A stretch of 64,000 nt of DNA from Cystobacter fuscus DSM 2262 (GTDB lineage: Bacteria > Myxococcota > Myxococcia > Myxococcales > Myxococcaceae): contig NZ_ANAH02000073.1 of assembly GCF_000335475.2 (NCBI RefSeq), positions 62,001 to 126,000 on the forward strand, given 5' to 3'. The position numbers and the translations under genes are program-made. Each line of letters starts with the position of its first letter. Positions within the stretch are counted from its first letter, which is position 1. This document shows positions 7,424 through 16,344 of this stretch, piece after piece. Under the pieces are notes generated by a model, which was not told the origin of the DNA, made no database searches, and saw only the letters and a list, made by a program, of their open reading frames with translations.

Positions 7424-9883
7424 TCAATCCCGGGTGACGGTCGTCGTCTCGAGCACCGGAGAGCTGGCGATCTCCTGCTCGGAGAAGAGGATGGGCCGCC
7501 ACTGCTTCTGGGCGAAGAGCTGGAGCTGGTCGTTGAGGTGGGACGGGTCCTCGGACTCGCCGTAGGTGAGCAGGGCCTGGGCCTCCAGGCCGCTGTCGGT
7601 GTAGTGCATGGCCATGAGGAAGCTCGTCCCATAGTTGATGACGTAGCCGTCGGTGGTGAGGCCCGACGTGGAATTGATGACCGTGCCGCGCGGTGTCGGC
7701 CCGTCCAGGGTGGACTGCAGGACGCGGTAGCTGACGACATTCATCGTGCCATCCACCGCGACGCCACCATGGAGGGCCGTGCGCGAGCCACCTCGTGGGG
7801 TGAACTGCACCTGGCCCAGCGGCGCATCCACCGCGATGCTCGCATCCCCCAGTCGCAGCACGGCCTCGGCCAGCTTGTCCAGCAGCGGATCCGCTCCCGT
7901 CGCGGGCGCCGGTACGAGCGTGTTCGGCGTCTCCATGGGCTGAGCGGGCGAGAAGGCCGTGGCGAAGAGGGTGCCCGCGTTCTGCAGGGCCGCGGTGCCG
8001 TAGATGCCCATCAGCTCGCGCCAGAGGGGAGCGCCCACGCTGCTCGTGTCGTAGCGGCCATTCCACGCCGCCAGCACGGCACACGCCTGGGTGAGGTCCA
8101 CGGCCTGGCCCCGAGCGCTCCCCGTGGGGTTGCCCTGGCAGCGCTGGACCACCTGCGCGCGCAGCAACTCGGCCGTCATGCCGCGGTTGTCGAGGACGGT
8201 GGCCCGCAGCTCCTCGAGGGTGAACCGGCCATCGGCGCCGGAGGCGCCTCCCTCGCGCACCTCGGTGAGCGCGACGAGGTTCATCCGGGTGCGGGCCGTC
8301 TGGGGCACGCGCTCGAAGCCGTGCAGGGGGGAGAAGCCCTCCAGGGGCTGCGCGGGGTTGGCCAGCCAATAGCTGTCATTGGCGTTGAAGACGAAGTCGC
8401 GGCGGGACCGCTGCGGCACCCGGGCGAAGGGAACGAGCCCCGGGCTGCGCGCTCCGGGCTCCACCACCCACTCGTTGACGGCGGTGCTCCCGTCGAGCAG
8501 CACGAAGCCCTGGGCCAGCAGCGCGGCCTGCGGCGAGCCGGGCGTGGCGACGGCCTGTTGCCACTTCGTCAACGCCTCGGCGCTGAGGTTGGGCGTGGAC
8601 GAGGCATCCGTGTACCAGACGTTCCCCTCGCGATCCGCGGCCATGGTGTTCACCCAGGGGCTGCCCTGCACGGTGGCGAAGACCTCCTGGAACTGCTGGA
8701 GGCTGGTGGCCCGTCCCATGCGCAGGAACTGGGTGAAGAAGGAGGTGTTGTCGAGGTTGGCGTCGCGGTAGCTGACGGCGACGGAGCCGGTCCAGCCCAG
8801 GCCGGGCAGGGCCAGCAGGGGTCCATGGTGGCTGCTGTAGAGGGTGCGGGAGACGTCCTTCAGCGAGCCATCGGGCTGCAGCACCGGGAGGGTGAAGGTC
8901 CGGGCCGTCATCTGCCGCTCCTGACCCTCATACACATACGTGGTGGGCTTGCCGGGCACGAGCTTCAACAGATAGGCCGTGAAGCGCGAGCCGGACGAGA
9001 AGGTATGCGTCCAGGCCACGTCCTGGTTGAATCCGATGACGACACCGGGCACGCCGAGCAGGGAGACGCCATAGACGTCGAGCTGGCCGGGCACGGTGAG
9101 GTGGCTCTCCCACAGCCGCAGCTCGCCCTCCCAGGGGAAGTGCGGGTTGGCCAGCACCATGCCGCGCCCGTTGGCCGTGCGCTCGGCGCCCAGGGCCCAG
9201 CCATTGCTGGCGAGGCCCGCCTCCTCGCGCGGTGGCAGCGCGGGCGGTACGGACTGCTCGCCCTTGGGGCTGGGGGGCTGCGCCGCGGCGATGGCGTCGA
9301 CGAGGCGGTAGCCGCTGGCCGTCAGCGAGATGTTGATCAGATAGGCCACCATCTCGTCCGCGCCAAGGGGGCGCAGCCAGGGCTTCCCGGCGCAGGGCAA
9401 CCGAGTGGCTCCGGTGCTCTCCAGGAAGTGGTTGTGGCCGGCGGTGAACCCTTCGAGGAACTGACGCGAGTCCTCGGGCTGGGCCTCGAGGCCGGCCCGG
9501 CCGCGCTCGAGCAGATCCAGGGCGTGGTAGGCGAAGTCGCTGGAGAGGTGGGTGTCCCCGGGGCCAGCCCCGAAGAAGCGGGCGCGCTCGCCGCGAATCT
9601 TGATGAGCTGATCCGCCAGGGTGCAGGCATGATCCTGGGCGAAGGCATATCCCTGACCGAAGCCCACGCCGCCGAGGTTGGAGGCGCTGATATGGGGAAT
9701 GCCGTGGGCGGTGCGGCGGATGGTGGCCCGGTAACGGGGCTCGGGCTCGGGGGGCTTCGGCTCCGGATCCGGGCAGCCCGTGGAGGCCACCAGAGCCAGG
9801 GACAGGAGAAGGGTGGGCCAGCGAGGCGGACGCGCGGACGCGTCAGACCGTACGAAGCAGTCCGAAGAGGAGTCGGTGGGCAT
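7424..9883 (-). CDS. Penicillin acylase family lipoprotein
   Basis: This 819-residue Ntn-hydrolase precursor has a hydrophobic signal ending STGC (Cys37), so it is probably a lipoprotein with a Pro/Glu-rich tether (PEPKPPEPEP). The alpha-chain portion starts at about residue 52 (RRTAHGIPHI and the GFGQGYAFAQD motif). The maturation site is LASNGW with Ser226 as the expected new N-terminal nucleophile of the beta chain. Downstream family motifs include NPHFPW, GFNQDVAWTHT and NDSYWL. It should hydrolyse amides such as acyl-homoserine lactones, aculeacin-type lipopeptides or beta-lactam side chains; the substrate cannot be read. The ATG at 9883 fits the signal. It ends 94 bp before the DUF1801 fusion gene on the same strand. 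Confidence 0.88.
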   Translation of the reverse strand: MPTDSSSDCFVRSDASARPPRWPTLLLSLALVASTGCPDPEPKPPEPEPRYRATIRRTAHGIPHISASNLGGVGFGQGYAFAQDHACTLADQLIKIRGERARFFGAGPGDTHLSSDFAYHALDLLERGRAGLEAQPEDSRQFLEGFTAGHNHFLESTGATRLPCAGKPWLRPLGADEMVAYLINISLTASGYRLVDAIAAAQPPSPKGEQSVPPALPPREEAGLASNGWALGAERTANGRGMVLANPHFPWEGELRLWESHLTVPGQLDVYGVSLLGVPGVVIGFNQDVAWTHTFSSGSRFTAYLLKLVPGKPTTYVYEGQERQMTARTFTLPVLQPDGSLKDVSRTLYSSHHGPLLALPGLGWTGSVAVSYRDANLDNTSFFTQFLRMGRATSLQQFQEVFATVQGSPWVNTMAADREGNVWYTDASSTPNLSAEALTKWQQAVATPGSPQAALLAQGFVLLDGSTAVNEWVVEPGARSPGLVPFARVPQRSRRDFVFNANDSYWLANPAQPLEGFSPLHGFERVPQTARTRMNLVALTEVREGGASGADGRFTLEELRATVLDNRGMTAELLRAQVVQRCQGNPTGSARGQAVDLTQACAVLAAWNGRYDTSSVGAPLWRELMGIYGTAALQNAGTLFATAFSPAQPMETPNTLVPAPATGADPLLDKLAEAVLRLGDASIAVDAPLGQVQFTPRGGSRTALHGGVAVDGTMNVVSYRVLQSTLDGPTPRGTVINSTSGLTTDGYVINYGTSFLMAMHYTDSGLEAQALLTYGESEDPSHLNDQLQLFAQKQWRPILFSEQEIASSPVLETTTVTRD

Positions 9884-10057
9884 GGGGATGACTCCGAGTG
9901 TAGCGACGCCGTCGCCCCCGTTCAATTTACCAAGGAGTATCTGAATCGATGCGAACACCTCTCTCGAACAGACCCGAACCCCAGGAGCAGGCGACGTCGC
10001 CAATGGCTCGCCGCCGGAGGCATCCTCGCCGGCCTGGAAGAACTCCGCGGGCCAGAG

Positions 10058-10081
10058 CACCCCGGCGAGTCCGGCCGGGTG
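10058..10081. terminator. Hairpin downstream of ABC transporter operon
   Basis: CACCC and GGC (10058-10066, with one bulged C) can pair with GCCGGGTG (10074-10081), giving about 8 bp. It lies 17 bases after the stop of the minus-strand ATPase gene. The bulge makes this a weak candidate. Confidence 0.3.
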
Positions 10082-10097
10082 CGCTCCCGTCTGTCCC

Positions 10098-10853
10098 TCA
10101 GGGGCTCGTGTCGGGAATGCCCTGCCAGGGAGACAGCACGTCGGCCAGGAACTTCTGCGCGCGCGGGTGTTCCGGCCGGCTGAAGAAACGCTCCGGCGTG
10201 GCGCGCTCCAGGACGCGGCCCTGGTCCATGAACAGCACGCGGTTGCACACGTCCCGGGCGAAGCCCATCTCGTGCGTGACGACCACCATGGTCATGCCAT
10301 CGCGCGCCAGCCCCTTCATCGCCTGCAACACCTCGCCGACCATCTCGGGGTCGAGCGCACTGGTGGGCTCGTCGAACAGCATCACCGGCGGGTTCATCGC
10401 GAGCGCCCGGGCGATCGCCACCCGCTGTTGCTGTCCCCCGGAGAGCTGCGCGGGGTAGGCGGACGCCTTGTTCGCGAGCCCGACGCGGTTCAAGAGCGAC
10501 ATCGCCAGCTCGTGTGCTTCTTTCGGCGGGAGCTTGAGGAGGTGGGTCGGCGCCAGCGTGCAGTTCTCCAGCGCGGTGAGGTGGGGGAACAGGTTGAACT
10601 GCTGGAAGACGAAACCGATGCGGCTGCGCAGCGCGTTGACGTCGACGCCCTGGCCGTAGATGTCCTGGCCGTCCAGCAGGATGCGGCCCTTCTGGATCGG
10701 CTCCAGCCGGTTGATCGTGCGGATCAGCGTGGACTTGCCGGAGCCGCTGGGGCCGCACACGACCACCACCTCGCTCCGGGAGACCTCCTCGGTGATGTCG
10801 ACCAGGGCGTGGTAGTCGCCGTACCACTTGTTGACGTTCTCGAGCTTGATCAT
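10098..10853 (-). CDS. Polar amino acid ABC transporter ATP-binding protein
   Basis: This 251-residue ATPase is of the GlnQ/GltL type. Walker A is GPSGSGKST, the Q-loop segment reads [17 protein letters not shown], the signature is LSGGQQQR, Walker B is VMLFDEP, and the switch histidine is in VVTHEMGFA. These are the standard features of the polar amino acid uptake family, in which it powers import from the inner face of the membrane. It is the last gene of a four-gene operon. Its ATG overlaps the TGA of the upstream permease (ATGA), indicating translational coupling. Confidence 0.93.
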   Translation of the reverse strand: MIKLENVNKWYGDYHALVDITEEVSRSEVVVVCGPSGSGKSTLIRTINRLEPIQKGRILLDGQDIYGQGVDVNALRSRIGFVFQQFNLFPHLTALENCTLAPTHLLKLPPKEAHELAMSLLNRVGLANKASAYPAQLSGGQQQRVAIARALAMNPPVMLFDEPTSALDPEMVGEVLQAMKGLARDGMTMVVVTHEMGFARDVCNRVLFMDQGRVLERATPERFFSRPEHPRAQKFLADVLSPWQGIPDTSP

Positions 10854-11548
10854 CGCGTTCCCGGGTGTGCGGCGCCCGCGGCCAACCGCCGCTCCAGCCA
10901 GAAGGCGAAGCGCGACAGGCTGAAGCACAGCACGAAATAGGTGAGCCCCAGCAACAGATAGACCTCGGCCGGCCGGGTCAACAGCTGGGTGTTGATCTGG
11001 GTCGCGACGAAGGACACCTCGCCGAGGCTGATGATGTAGCCGAGCGAGGTCTCCTTGATGGTCGACACGAACTGGTTGACCAGCGAGGGCAGCATGTTGC
11101 GCAGCGCCTGCGGGAGGATCACCAGCCGCATGGCCCGCAGGTAGTCGAACCCGAGCGAGCGGGCGCTCTCCATCTGGCCCTTGGGGATGCCCTGGATGCC
11201 GGCGCGGATGATCTCCGCGAGGTAGGCGCCGTCGAAGATCACCAGCGCCGCCAGCATGGTGTTGAACTGGTCGGTCGTGTGCCCGGTGAGTGTCGGCAGC
11301 AGGAAGTAGGCCCAGAACACCACCATCAGCAGCGGCGTGCCGCGCACCACGTACACCACGGCGGTCACCGGCCAGCGCAGGAGGCGGTAGGGTGAGAGGC
11401 GGCACAGCGCGAGCACGATGCCGACCGGCAAGGCGAGCACCAGGGCGAGCGCGGCCAGGGCCAGCGTCAGCGAGAGGCCCCCGAGCGGACCGTCCGGATA
11501 CTGTCCGATCAAGTAGTACAGCCAGTAGGTCTGGAGGATCTCCCACAT
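10850..11548 (-). CDS. Amino acid ABC transporter permease (GltK-like)
   Basis: This 232-residue integral membrane protein has about five transmembrane helices. The EAA-type loop that contacts the ATPase is visible as [24 protein letters not shown]. The His/Glu/Met permease-family start ([21 protein letters not shown]) fits polar amino acid transporters. It forms a heterodimer with the permease encoded just upstream. It starts one base after the other permease's stop and overlaps the ATPase start by four bases. Confidence 0.9.
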   Translation of the reverse strand: MWEILQTYWLYYLIGQYPDGPLGGLSLTLALAALALVLALPVGIVLALCRLSPYRLLRWPVTAVVYVVRGTPLLMVVFWAYFLLPTLTGHTTDQFNTMLAALVIFDGAYLAEIIRAGIQGIPKGQMESARSLGFDYLRAMRLVILPQALRNMLPSLVNQFVSTIKETSLGYIISLGEVSFVATQINTQLLTRPAEVYLLLGLTYFVLCFSLSRFAFWLERRLAAGAAHPGTR

Positions 11549-11549
11549 C

Positions 11550-12245
11550 TCAGGCGCTCCGCACCGGATGGTGATGGTGGTACCAGGCGGAGGCCCCGGT
11601 GATGGCGAGGGAGATCGTCAGGTAGGCCCCGGTGGCGAAGGCAAAGGACTCGAAGCCGCGGAAGCTGGCGCTCTCCACCTGCTGGGCCTGGTACATCAGT
11701 TCGGCGACGCCGATCACCATGGCGATGCTGGTGTTCTTCCACAGGTTGAGCGTCTGGCTGATCAACGGGGGCACCGTCAGGCGCAGCGCCTGCGGGAGGA
11801 TCACCAGCCGCATGGCGCCGAGGAAGCTGAAACCGAGCGCGCGACTGGCCTCCATCTGTTCCTTGGGAATCGAGCGGATGCCGCTCCGGATGTCCTCCGA
11901 CATATAGGCGGCGGTGTACAGCACCAGCGCGATCACGGCGCTGGCGGCCTCGACGTCGCGCTCGTACAGCCAGGCCTTGAGCGGCTCTGGCAGCACCTCC
12001 GGCGCGCCGAAGTACCAGAACAGCATGTGCGCCAGGAGCGGCACGTTGCGGATCGCCTCGACGAACACCACGCCCACCGCCCGCAGCACCGCGAGCGGCG
12101 CGAGTCTCAGCACCGCCACGAGCAGCGCGAGGGGCAGGGCGATCACCAGCGTGATCAACGCGAGCTTGATGGAGAGGGCGAAGCCGCTCACGAGCCAGTC
12201 GTGGTACTGGCCGGACAGCAGCAGCGAGACATCGAATGAGTTCAT
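11550..12245 (-). CDS. Amino acid ABC transporter permease (GltJ-like)
   Basis: This 231-residue permease is paired with its neighbour. It has about five transmembrane helices and the EAA loop [24 protein letters not shown], nearly identical to that of the second permease, as expected for a duplicated pair. It is the first gene after the binding protein and is separated from it by a 52-bp gap that contains a strong GC hairpin. Confidence 0.9.
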   Translation of the reverse strand: MNSFDVSLLLSGQYHDWLVSGFALSIKLALITLVIALPLALLVAVLRLAPLAVLRAVGVVFVEAIRNVPLLAHMLFWYFGAPEVLPEPLKAWLYERDVEAASAVIALVLYTAAYMSEDIRSGIRSIPKEQMEASRALGFSFLGAMRLVILPQALRLTVPPLISQTLNLWKNTSIAMVIGVAELMYQAQQVESASFRGFESFAFATGAYLTISLAITGASAWYHHHHPVRSA

Positions 12246-12262
12246 GGGCCGCTCGGGACGAC

Positions 12263-12286
12263 GGCCCGCCCCGTCGGGGGCGGGCC
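12263..12286. terminator. Strong intercistronic hairpin between binding protein and permeases
   Basis: GGCCCGCCCC (12263-12272) and GGGGCGGGCC (12277-12286) pair perfectly over a four-base loop. It sits directly after the binding-protein stop and before the first permease. Such hairpins in ABC operons act as partial terminators or protect the upstream mRNA so that more binding protein than permease is made. That role is inferred here. Confidence 0.6.
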
Positions 12287-12297
12287 ATCCGCCGGGC

Positions 12298-13131
12298 TCA
12301 GTCGATCTTGTCGGTCTCGAGCTTGAACGGGCGGCTCGGGAACTTCATCTTGGTGGTCGGGCCGAACCACCGGGTGAACAGCTTCTCGGCCTCACCCGTG
12401 GCTTCCAGGTCACGCAGCACCTTGTTCACCTGCTCCCGGAACGCGGGCTCGCCCTTCTTCAGACCCAGCGCGAGATGCTCGGTGGACAGGTTGTGGGGAA
12501 GGATTTCGTAGTCCTTGGCCACGGGGCCCAGCTTGGAGAAGTCGTCGATCAGCGAGGTCTCGTCGTTGACGTAGGCCACGCCCTTGCCCTGCTGCAGCGC
12601 GAGGAAGGCCTGCGGGCTGTTGTCGAAGGAGATGATGACGGCCGTCGGCACCGCCTTCTTGATGTTCTGCTCCATGGTGGAGCCCTTGACCGTCAGCACC
12701 TTCTTGCCAGCGAGCTGGTCCAGGCGGGTGATGCCGCTCTGCTTCTTCACCAGGACCTTCTGACCGGTGATGAAGGTGGACAGCGAGAAGTCGATCAGCG
12801 CCTCGCGCTCCTTGTTGTGGGTGAGCGAGGCGGCCAGCAGATCGACGCGGCCCTGCTGCAGCTCGGGGAGACGCGCGGACACCGCCAGCTGCTTGAGGGT
12901 GAGCTTCACGCCCAGGCTCTTCGCCACCGCGTTGCACAGGTCCACGTCGTAGCCGACGAGCGCGCGGCTGGCGGGATCCTGGATGAAGCTGAAAGGCTCA
13001 TCGGTACCGAGCACGCCACAAGCCAGCTCGCCCTTCTTCTTGATGTCCTGCAACTGGTCGGCGTGCGCCGGCGACAACGGAACCAGCGAGAGGGCACCTG
13101 CCACCAGCAACATCAAACGCTTCAACATCAT
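12298..13131 (-). CDS. Amino acid ABC transporter substrate-binding protein
   Basis: The precursor is 277 residues and carries a cleavable signal peptide ending SPAHA. The mature protein is a family-3 periplasmic binding protein: GELACGVLGTDEPFSFI, VGYDVDLCNAVAKSLG, the DLLAASLTHNKER segment near the ligand site, and GSTMEQNIKKA. The fold and the two-permease operon indicate polar amino acids, probably glutamate/aspartate-type, but the ligand cannot be read from sequence. Three ATGs lie close together. The one at 13131 is best spaced from GGAG; 13137 is too close to it. It is the first gene of the transporter operon. Confidence 0.9.
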   Translation of the reverse strand: MMLKRLMLLVAGALSLVPLSPAHADQLQDIKKKGELACGVLGTDEPFSFIQDPASRALVGYDVDLCNAVAKSLGVKLTLKQLAVSARLPELQQGRVDLLAASLTHNKEREALIDFSLSTFITGQKVLVKKQSGITRLDQLAGKKVLTVKGSTMEQNIKKAVPTAVIISFDNSPQAFLALQQGKGVAYVNDETSLIDDFSKLGPVAKDYEILPHNLSTEHLALGLKKGEPAFREQVNKVLRDLEATGEAEKLFTRWFGPTTKMKFPSRPFKLETDKID

Positions 13132-13264
13132 GGACATCTCCTTCGGGCCGGAGGCGCCGCACGAGGGGAGGGGGGCGGCACGATTGGGGGGGGAGCCAGC
13201 CTAGCCCGGGGCAGCGAAAAGCCCAACAGGCAACAGTCGATGCGGGGGCGGAGGGCGTGCCCCC

Positions 13265-13555
13265 CTAGGCGGGGGCGTGGAGTTCCTCGAGGTCCAGCAT
13301 CTCCCGGGACAAGCCGCCGCCCCCTTCCACGCCCTCGCGCACGTCACCGACATGCGTCCGTCCTCGGCATGGGCCCGGCGCAGGATGAGGCCCTCCTTCT
13401 CCAGCCCGTCCAGCAACCCGGTCATCGCGGGTGACGCCCGTGCGCTCGGCCAGCTCGGCGGGACGCAGGCCCTCCTCCTCGCGCTGCAGTTGCATGAGGA
13501 CGATGAAGCGCGCCTGGGACAGCCCATGCCGTGCGAAGTGCGCCGCATAGGCTGG
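13265..13555 (-). pseudogene. Decayed MarR-family regulator
   Basis: No single frame gives a full protein. One frame reads AAHFARHGLSQARFIVLMQL, then the AELAERTGVTR recognition region. The sequence continues in a second frame as MTGLLDGLEKEGLILRRAHA and EDGRM, then returns to the first frame as REGVEGGGGLSREML. In intact MarR proteins these pieces are contiguous (helix-turn-helix, then wing). A small deletion after GVTR and a second frameshift after DGRM explain the pattern. The N-terminal dimerisation helix is also missing. It is most likely a dead gene, unless there are sequencing errors. It lies next to the CPCC gene on the same strand. Confidence 0.7.
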
Positions 13556-13593
13556 GCATCGTGCGCCCTGGGAGGCCTGGTTTCGAGGGGGCT

Positions 13594-14166
13594 CTACCGT
13601 GGGAAGCGCTCGTACTTGTGGAGGCGCTCGGGATCGCCGGAGTGGAGAGCCTCCTCACGCTGGCGTTCGTACTGCCTCCGGTACTCCGCGCGAGTCATGT
13701 GGTTGGGCGAGCTGAAGCGCGCCAGCTTCTCGGGCCCGTCATCGAAGGCATCCTCACCGCCGTCATCCTCCCACGAGCAGACGGGACACACGTCGTACTC
13801 CCCACGCCACTCGAACGTGCGAAAGCCGCAGCAGGGGCAGGGCTCGGCGGACGCGGGGGCCCCCTCGACACGGTCTACTTCGACTCCCAGCTCCCTGGCC
13901 TCCGCGAGCAGCGCCTCGTTGCGCACCAGCTTGCGTGCCTCTTCCTCGGCAATCTCGAAGAAGGTGTCATAGGTCGAGCGCCACAGCTTCGGCGGAGAGC
14001 CCGGGCGCTGGAGCATCTCCTGGCGGACCGACGAGGGCAGCCGCCACCAGTCTGGCGAGTCCTCGTCCCAGCCCCAGTATTCGTACAGCCCCGACAGCTT
14101 CTCGTGCGGAGGGCGGCGAGCCACCACCTCCCGGGCAATGAGCCGAACGAGCTGTTCACGTCGCAC
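13594..14166 (-). CDS. CPCC-family cysteine-rich protein
   Basis: This 190-residue cytosolic protein carries the cysteine-rich CPCC motif: EPCPCCGFRTF followed about 17 residues later by YDVCPVCSWEDDG. The four to five cysteines look like a zinc-ribbon site. The N-terminal part is helical (LVRLIAREVVARRPPHEKL and FFEIAEEEARKLVRNE), and the C terminus has the usual NHMTRAEYRRQYER tail. The function of the family is unknown; small CPCC proteins sometimes sit beside toxin or immunity genes, which I do not see here. The start is a GTG at 14166 after GAGGGG, overlapping the end of the TetR gene by 11 bp, so the two are translationally coupled. Confidence 0.8.
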   Translation of the reverse strand: MRREQLVRLIAREVVARRPPHEKLSGLYEYWGWDEDSPDWWRLPSSVRQEMLQRPGSPPKLWRSTYDTFFEIAEEEARKLVRNEALLAEARELGVEVDRVEGAPASAEPCPCCGFRTFEWRGEYDVCPVCSWEDDGGEDAFDDGPEKLARFSSPNHMTRAEYRRQYERQREEALHSGDPERLHKYERFPR

Positions 14167-14824
14167 TGGAACCCCTCCGCGGCGGGGGATGGCTCCGGCG
14201 CGGCGTGGCTGGGACGTCCTCCCCCGTCACCGCCCGTGCAATCCGCTCCGCGTCCGCGGTGGTGATGCCGAGCGAAGCGAAGACGCCACTGACGAAGAGG
14301 CTGGCCATGCCTTGAGCCAGGGCGCGGCCTTGCAGTTGCTGAACCAGGGGATGGGAGGCGGGGAGGGCGGCGCCCGAGCGCACCAGGGCCGCCAGCTCCG
14401 GCCAGAACGTCTCCATGGAGCCCTTGAGGGCTTCCGGGGCATCGACGTCATGAGACGTCGCCGTGTAGTCGACGTGCGCGGGATCCGTCGCGATGCGGTA
14501 GAGGGCCGGGTTCTCCGCCGCCCAGCGGATGTAGGCCACGCCCGAGAGCCGGAAGGCCTCGTGCGGATCGGTGCTCCCCTGTGTCGCCGCGACCATTGCC
14601 TCGCCGAGCCGCCGGTTGCCCTCCTTGGCGAGCGCGCCCAACAGCGCCTGGCGGTCCGCGAAGTGCTTGTAGGGAGCCGCGGAGGACACGCCAACGCGGC
14701 GGCCGACCTCGGCCACGGTGAGCGCGTCCACGCCTTCCTCGCGGATGAGCTCGAGGCTCGCCTCCAGCAGGGCGCGCTTGAGGTCCCCATGGTGGTAGGG
14801 GCGCGTGGGCGTCTTTCGAGTCAT
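14156..14824 (-). CDS. TetR/AcrR family repressor
   Basis: This is a 222-residue one-component regulator. The N-terminal helix-turn-helix is typical: HHGDLKRALLEASLELIREE, then LTVAEVGRRVGVSSAAPYKHF. The ligand-binding part (about residues 75-205) is alpha-helical and includes WAAENPALYRIA and a TetR_C33-like segment. It is divergent from the carotenoid-oxygenase gene, and a perfect inverted repeat lies between the two starts. It therefore probably represses itself and that enzyme until a ligand, possibly a lipid or carotenoid product, binds. The ATG at 14824 begins directly at the DNA-binding domain. Confidence 0.88.
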   Translation of the reverse strand: MTRKTPTRPYHHGDLKRALLEASLELIREEGVDALTVAEVGRRVGVSSAAPYKHFADRQALLGALAKEGNRRLGEAMVAATQGSTDPHEAFRLSGVAYIRWAAENPALYRIATDPAHVDYTATSHDVDAPEALKGSMETFWPELAALVRSGAALPASHPLVQQLQGRALAQGMASLFVSGVFASLGITTADAERIARAVTGEDVPATPRRSHPPPRRGSSAT

Positions 14825-14862
14825 GAGTGGCACCGGATTGGACCGGAATCGAAGTCCATTGC

Positions 14863-14887
14863 AAAGTAAGTAAGACTCACTTACTTT
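14863..14887. promoter_or_regulatory. TetR-type operator palindrome
   Basis: AAAGTAAGT (14863-14871) and ACTTACTTT (14879-14887) are perfect 9-bp arms with a 7-base centre. The site lies between the divergent TetR (start 14824) and carotenoid-oxygenase (start 14928) genes. It is AT-rich in a GC-rich genome and has the form of TetR/AcrR operators. Confidence 0.75.
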
Positions 14888-14927
14888 CAATCCAGTCGCG
14901 GGTCCACCCTTCCGAGGAGCAGTGTCG

Positions 14928-16304
14928 ATGAGCAGCCAGAACGCCGTGAGTCCTCTGCTGCGGTCCCTCTCGCGGCCCCACGGCTTCGAGCCGTTGCGGG
15001 TCGAGGGCCGGCTTCCCGAGCCGCTTCGGGGCACGCTCTTCCGCGCGGGACCGGGCCTCTTCGAGCGCTTCGGCGCGAGCCTCTCGCATGCGTTCGAGGC
15101 GGACGGAGCGATCACGGCGGTGCGTTTCGAGGGCGGTGGCGCGCGGGGCGCCTGCCGCATCGTCGAGAGCGCCGGCTACCGCGCGGAGGAGAAGGCGGGG
15201 CGGTTTCTCTTCAACTCGGCGGCCTCGTGGCTGGACCGCATGCGCGCCGCGCGCGCCGCCACGGCGAAGACGACGGGGAACACCTCGACCTTCTGGTGGC
15301 AGGACCGGCTCTTCGCGCTGATGGAGGGGGGACTGTTGCAGGAGATGGACCCGGGCACGCTGGACACGCTCGAGGCCACGGACCTGGGCGTGGTGACAGG
15401 CGCCTTCTCCGCGCACCCGCACCGCGTCGCCTCGCTGCGGACGACGTTCAACTTCGGCGTGCGCTACGGCCCGAAGATGCTCATCGACCTCTACGCGCTG
15501 CCGGATGAGGGAGCCCCCTCGAAGCTCGGCACGGTCGAGGCGCCCTGGCAGGCCATGCTGCACGATTTCATCGCGACCGAGCGGCACCTCATCCTCTTCC
15601 TGGGGCCGGTGAAGCTCAATCTCCTGCGCGCGATGATGGGCCTCGCCGACTTCACGAAGCTCTTCCAGTGGAAGCCGGAGCTCGGAGCGCGGCTCATCGT
15701 CGTCCCCCTGGACGACATCCAGAGGCCACGCACCTTCGAGCTCGATGCCTTCTGGACCTGGCACTTCGCGAATGCCTTCGAGGAGGAAGGCGGTCCGTGC
15801 ATCGACCTGTGCCGCTACCCGGAGTTCTCGCTCGACGGCATCGGCGAGACCGAGGAGAAGGGACCGCCCCCGCTGCTGACGCGCCTGCACCTGGACCTGA
15901 AGACCGGGAGGACGCGTGAGACGAAACTCTTCGACACGCCCTGTGAGTTCCCTCAACTGCACCCGCGGGTGCACGGGGCGCGTTACGGCACCCTCTTCGC
16001 GCAGACCGAGCGCCAGGGCGCGGACCGGAAGTACCCGGGGATTACGCGCATCGCGCTCGACGGCGGGAGCGGCGCGGAGTGGGCCGTGCCGGCCGGGCAT
16101 GTGCCGAGCGAGCCCGTGCTCGTGCCGCGCGGCGAGGCGGAGGATGACGCCTTCGTGCTCGACCTCGTCTACGACGCGAAGAGCGACCACTCCTATGTCG
16201 CCGTCCTGGATGGACAGCACCTCGAGGACGGTCCCGTGGCGACCGTGCACTTCGACCACCCCATCCCCGTGACGTTCCACGGGGGCTTCGCCGCCGCGAG
16301 CTGA
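14928..16304 (+). CDS. Carotenoid oxygenase family enzyme
   Basis: The 458-residue protein fits the beta-propeller carotenoid cleavage oxygenase family. The N-terminal signature LPEPLRGTLFRAGPGLFER matches the family's first blade. Histidines at the expected spacing for the four iron ligands occur in FSAHPHR, MLHDFIAT, FPQLHPR and, at the C terminus, VTFHGGF. Such enzymes cleave a double bond of a carotenoid, stilbene or retinoid-like substrate with O2 and Fe(II). The exact substrate is unknown. I prefer the ATG at 14928, nine bases after GAGGAG, over a GTG at 14922 that is too close. Expression is probably repressed by the divergent TetR through the palindrome between them. Confidence 0.88.
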   Translation: MSSQNAVSPLLRSLSRPHGFEPLRVEGRLPEPLRGTLFRAGPGLFERFGASLSHAFEADGAITAVRFEGGGARGACRIVESAGYRAEEKAGRFLFNSAASWLDRMRAARAATAKTTGNTSTFWWQDRLFALMEGGLLQEMDPGTLDTLEATDLGVVTGAFSAHPHRVASLRTTFNFGVRYGPKMLIDLYALPDEGAPSKLGTVEAPWQAMLHDFIATERHLILFLGPVKLNLLRAMMGLADFTKLFQWKPELGARLIVVPLDDIQRPRTFELDAFWTWHFANAFEEEGGPCIDLCRYPEFSLDGIGETEEKGPPPLLTRLHLDLKTGRTRETKLFDTPCEFPQLHPRVHGARYGTLFAQTERQGADRKYPGITRIALDGGSGAEWAVPAGHVPSEPVLVPRGEAEDDAFVLDLVYDAKSDHSYVAVLDGQHLEDGPVATVHFDHPIPVTFHGGFAAAS

Positions 16305-16306
16305 AG

Positions 16307-16334
16307 CACCCTGGCGGAATTCGACTCCAGGGTG
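16307..16334. terminator. Hairpin between convergent genes
   Basis: CACCCTGG (16307-16314) and CCAGGGTG (16327-16334) pair perfectly over a 12-base loop. It fills the 40-bp gap between the carotenoid-oxygenase and HEAT-repeat genes, so it may terminate transcription from both sides. Confidence 0.5.
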
Positions 16335-16344
16335 GAAGACCGCG

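Noticed and set aside
7196-10183. 995-residue plus-strand frame opposite the penicillin acylase
   Set aside because: It is antisense to an acylase with an intact lipobox, maturation site and family motifs, and has no recognisable content of its own.
14877-16280. 467-residue minus-strand frame opposite the carotenoid oxygenase
   Set aside because: It is Arg/Glu/His-rich with no family motif, and lies fully antisense to a well-supported enzyme. It is a by-product of GC-rich third positions.
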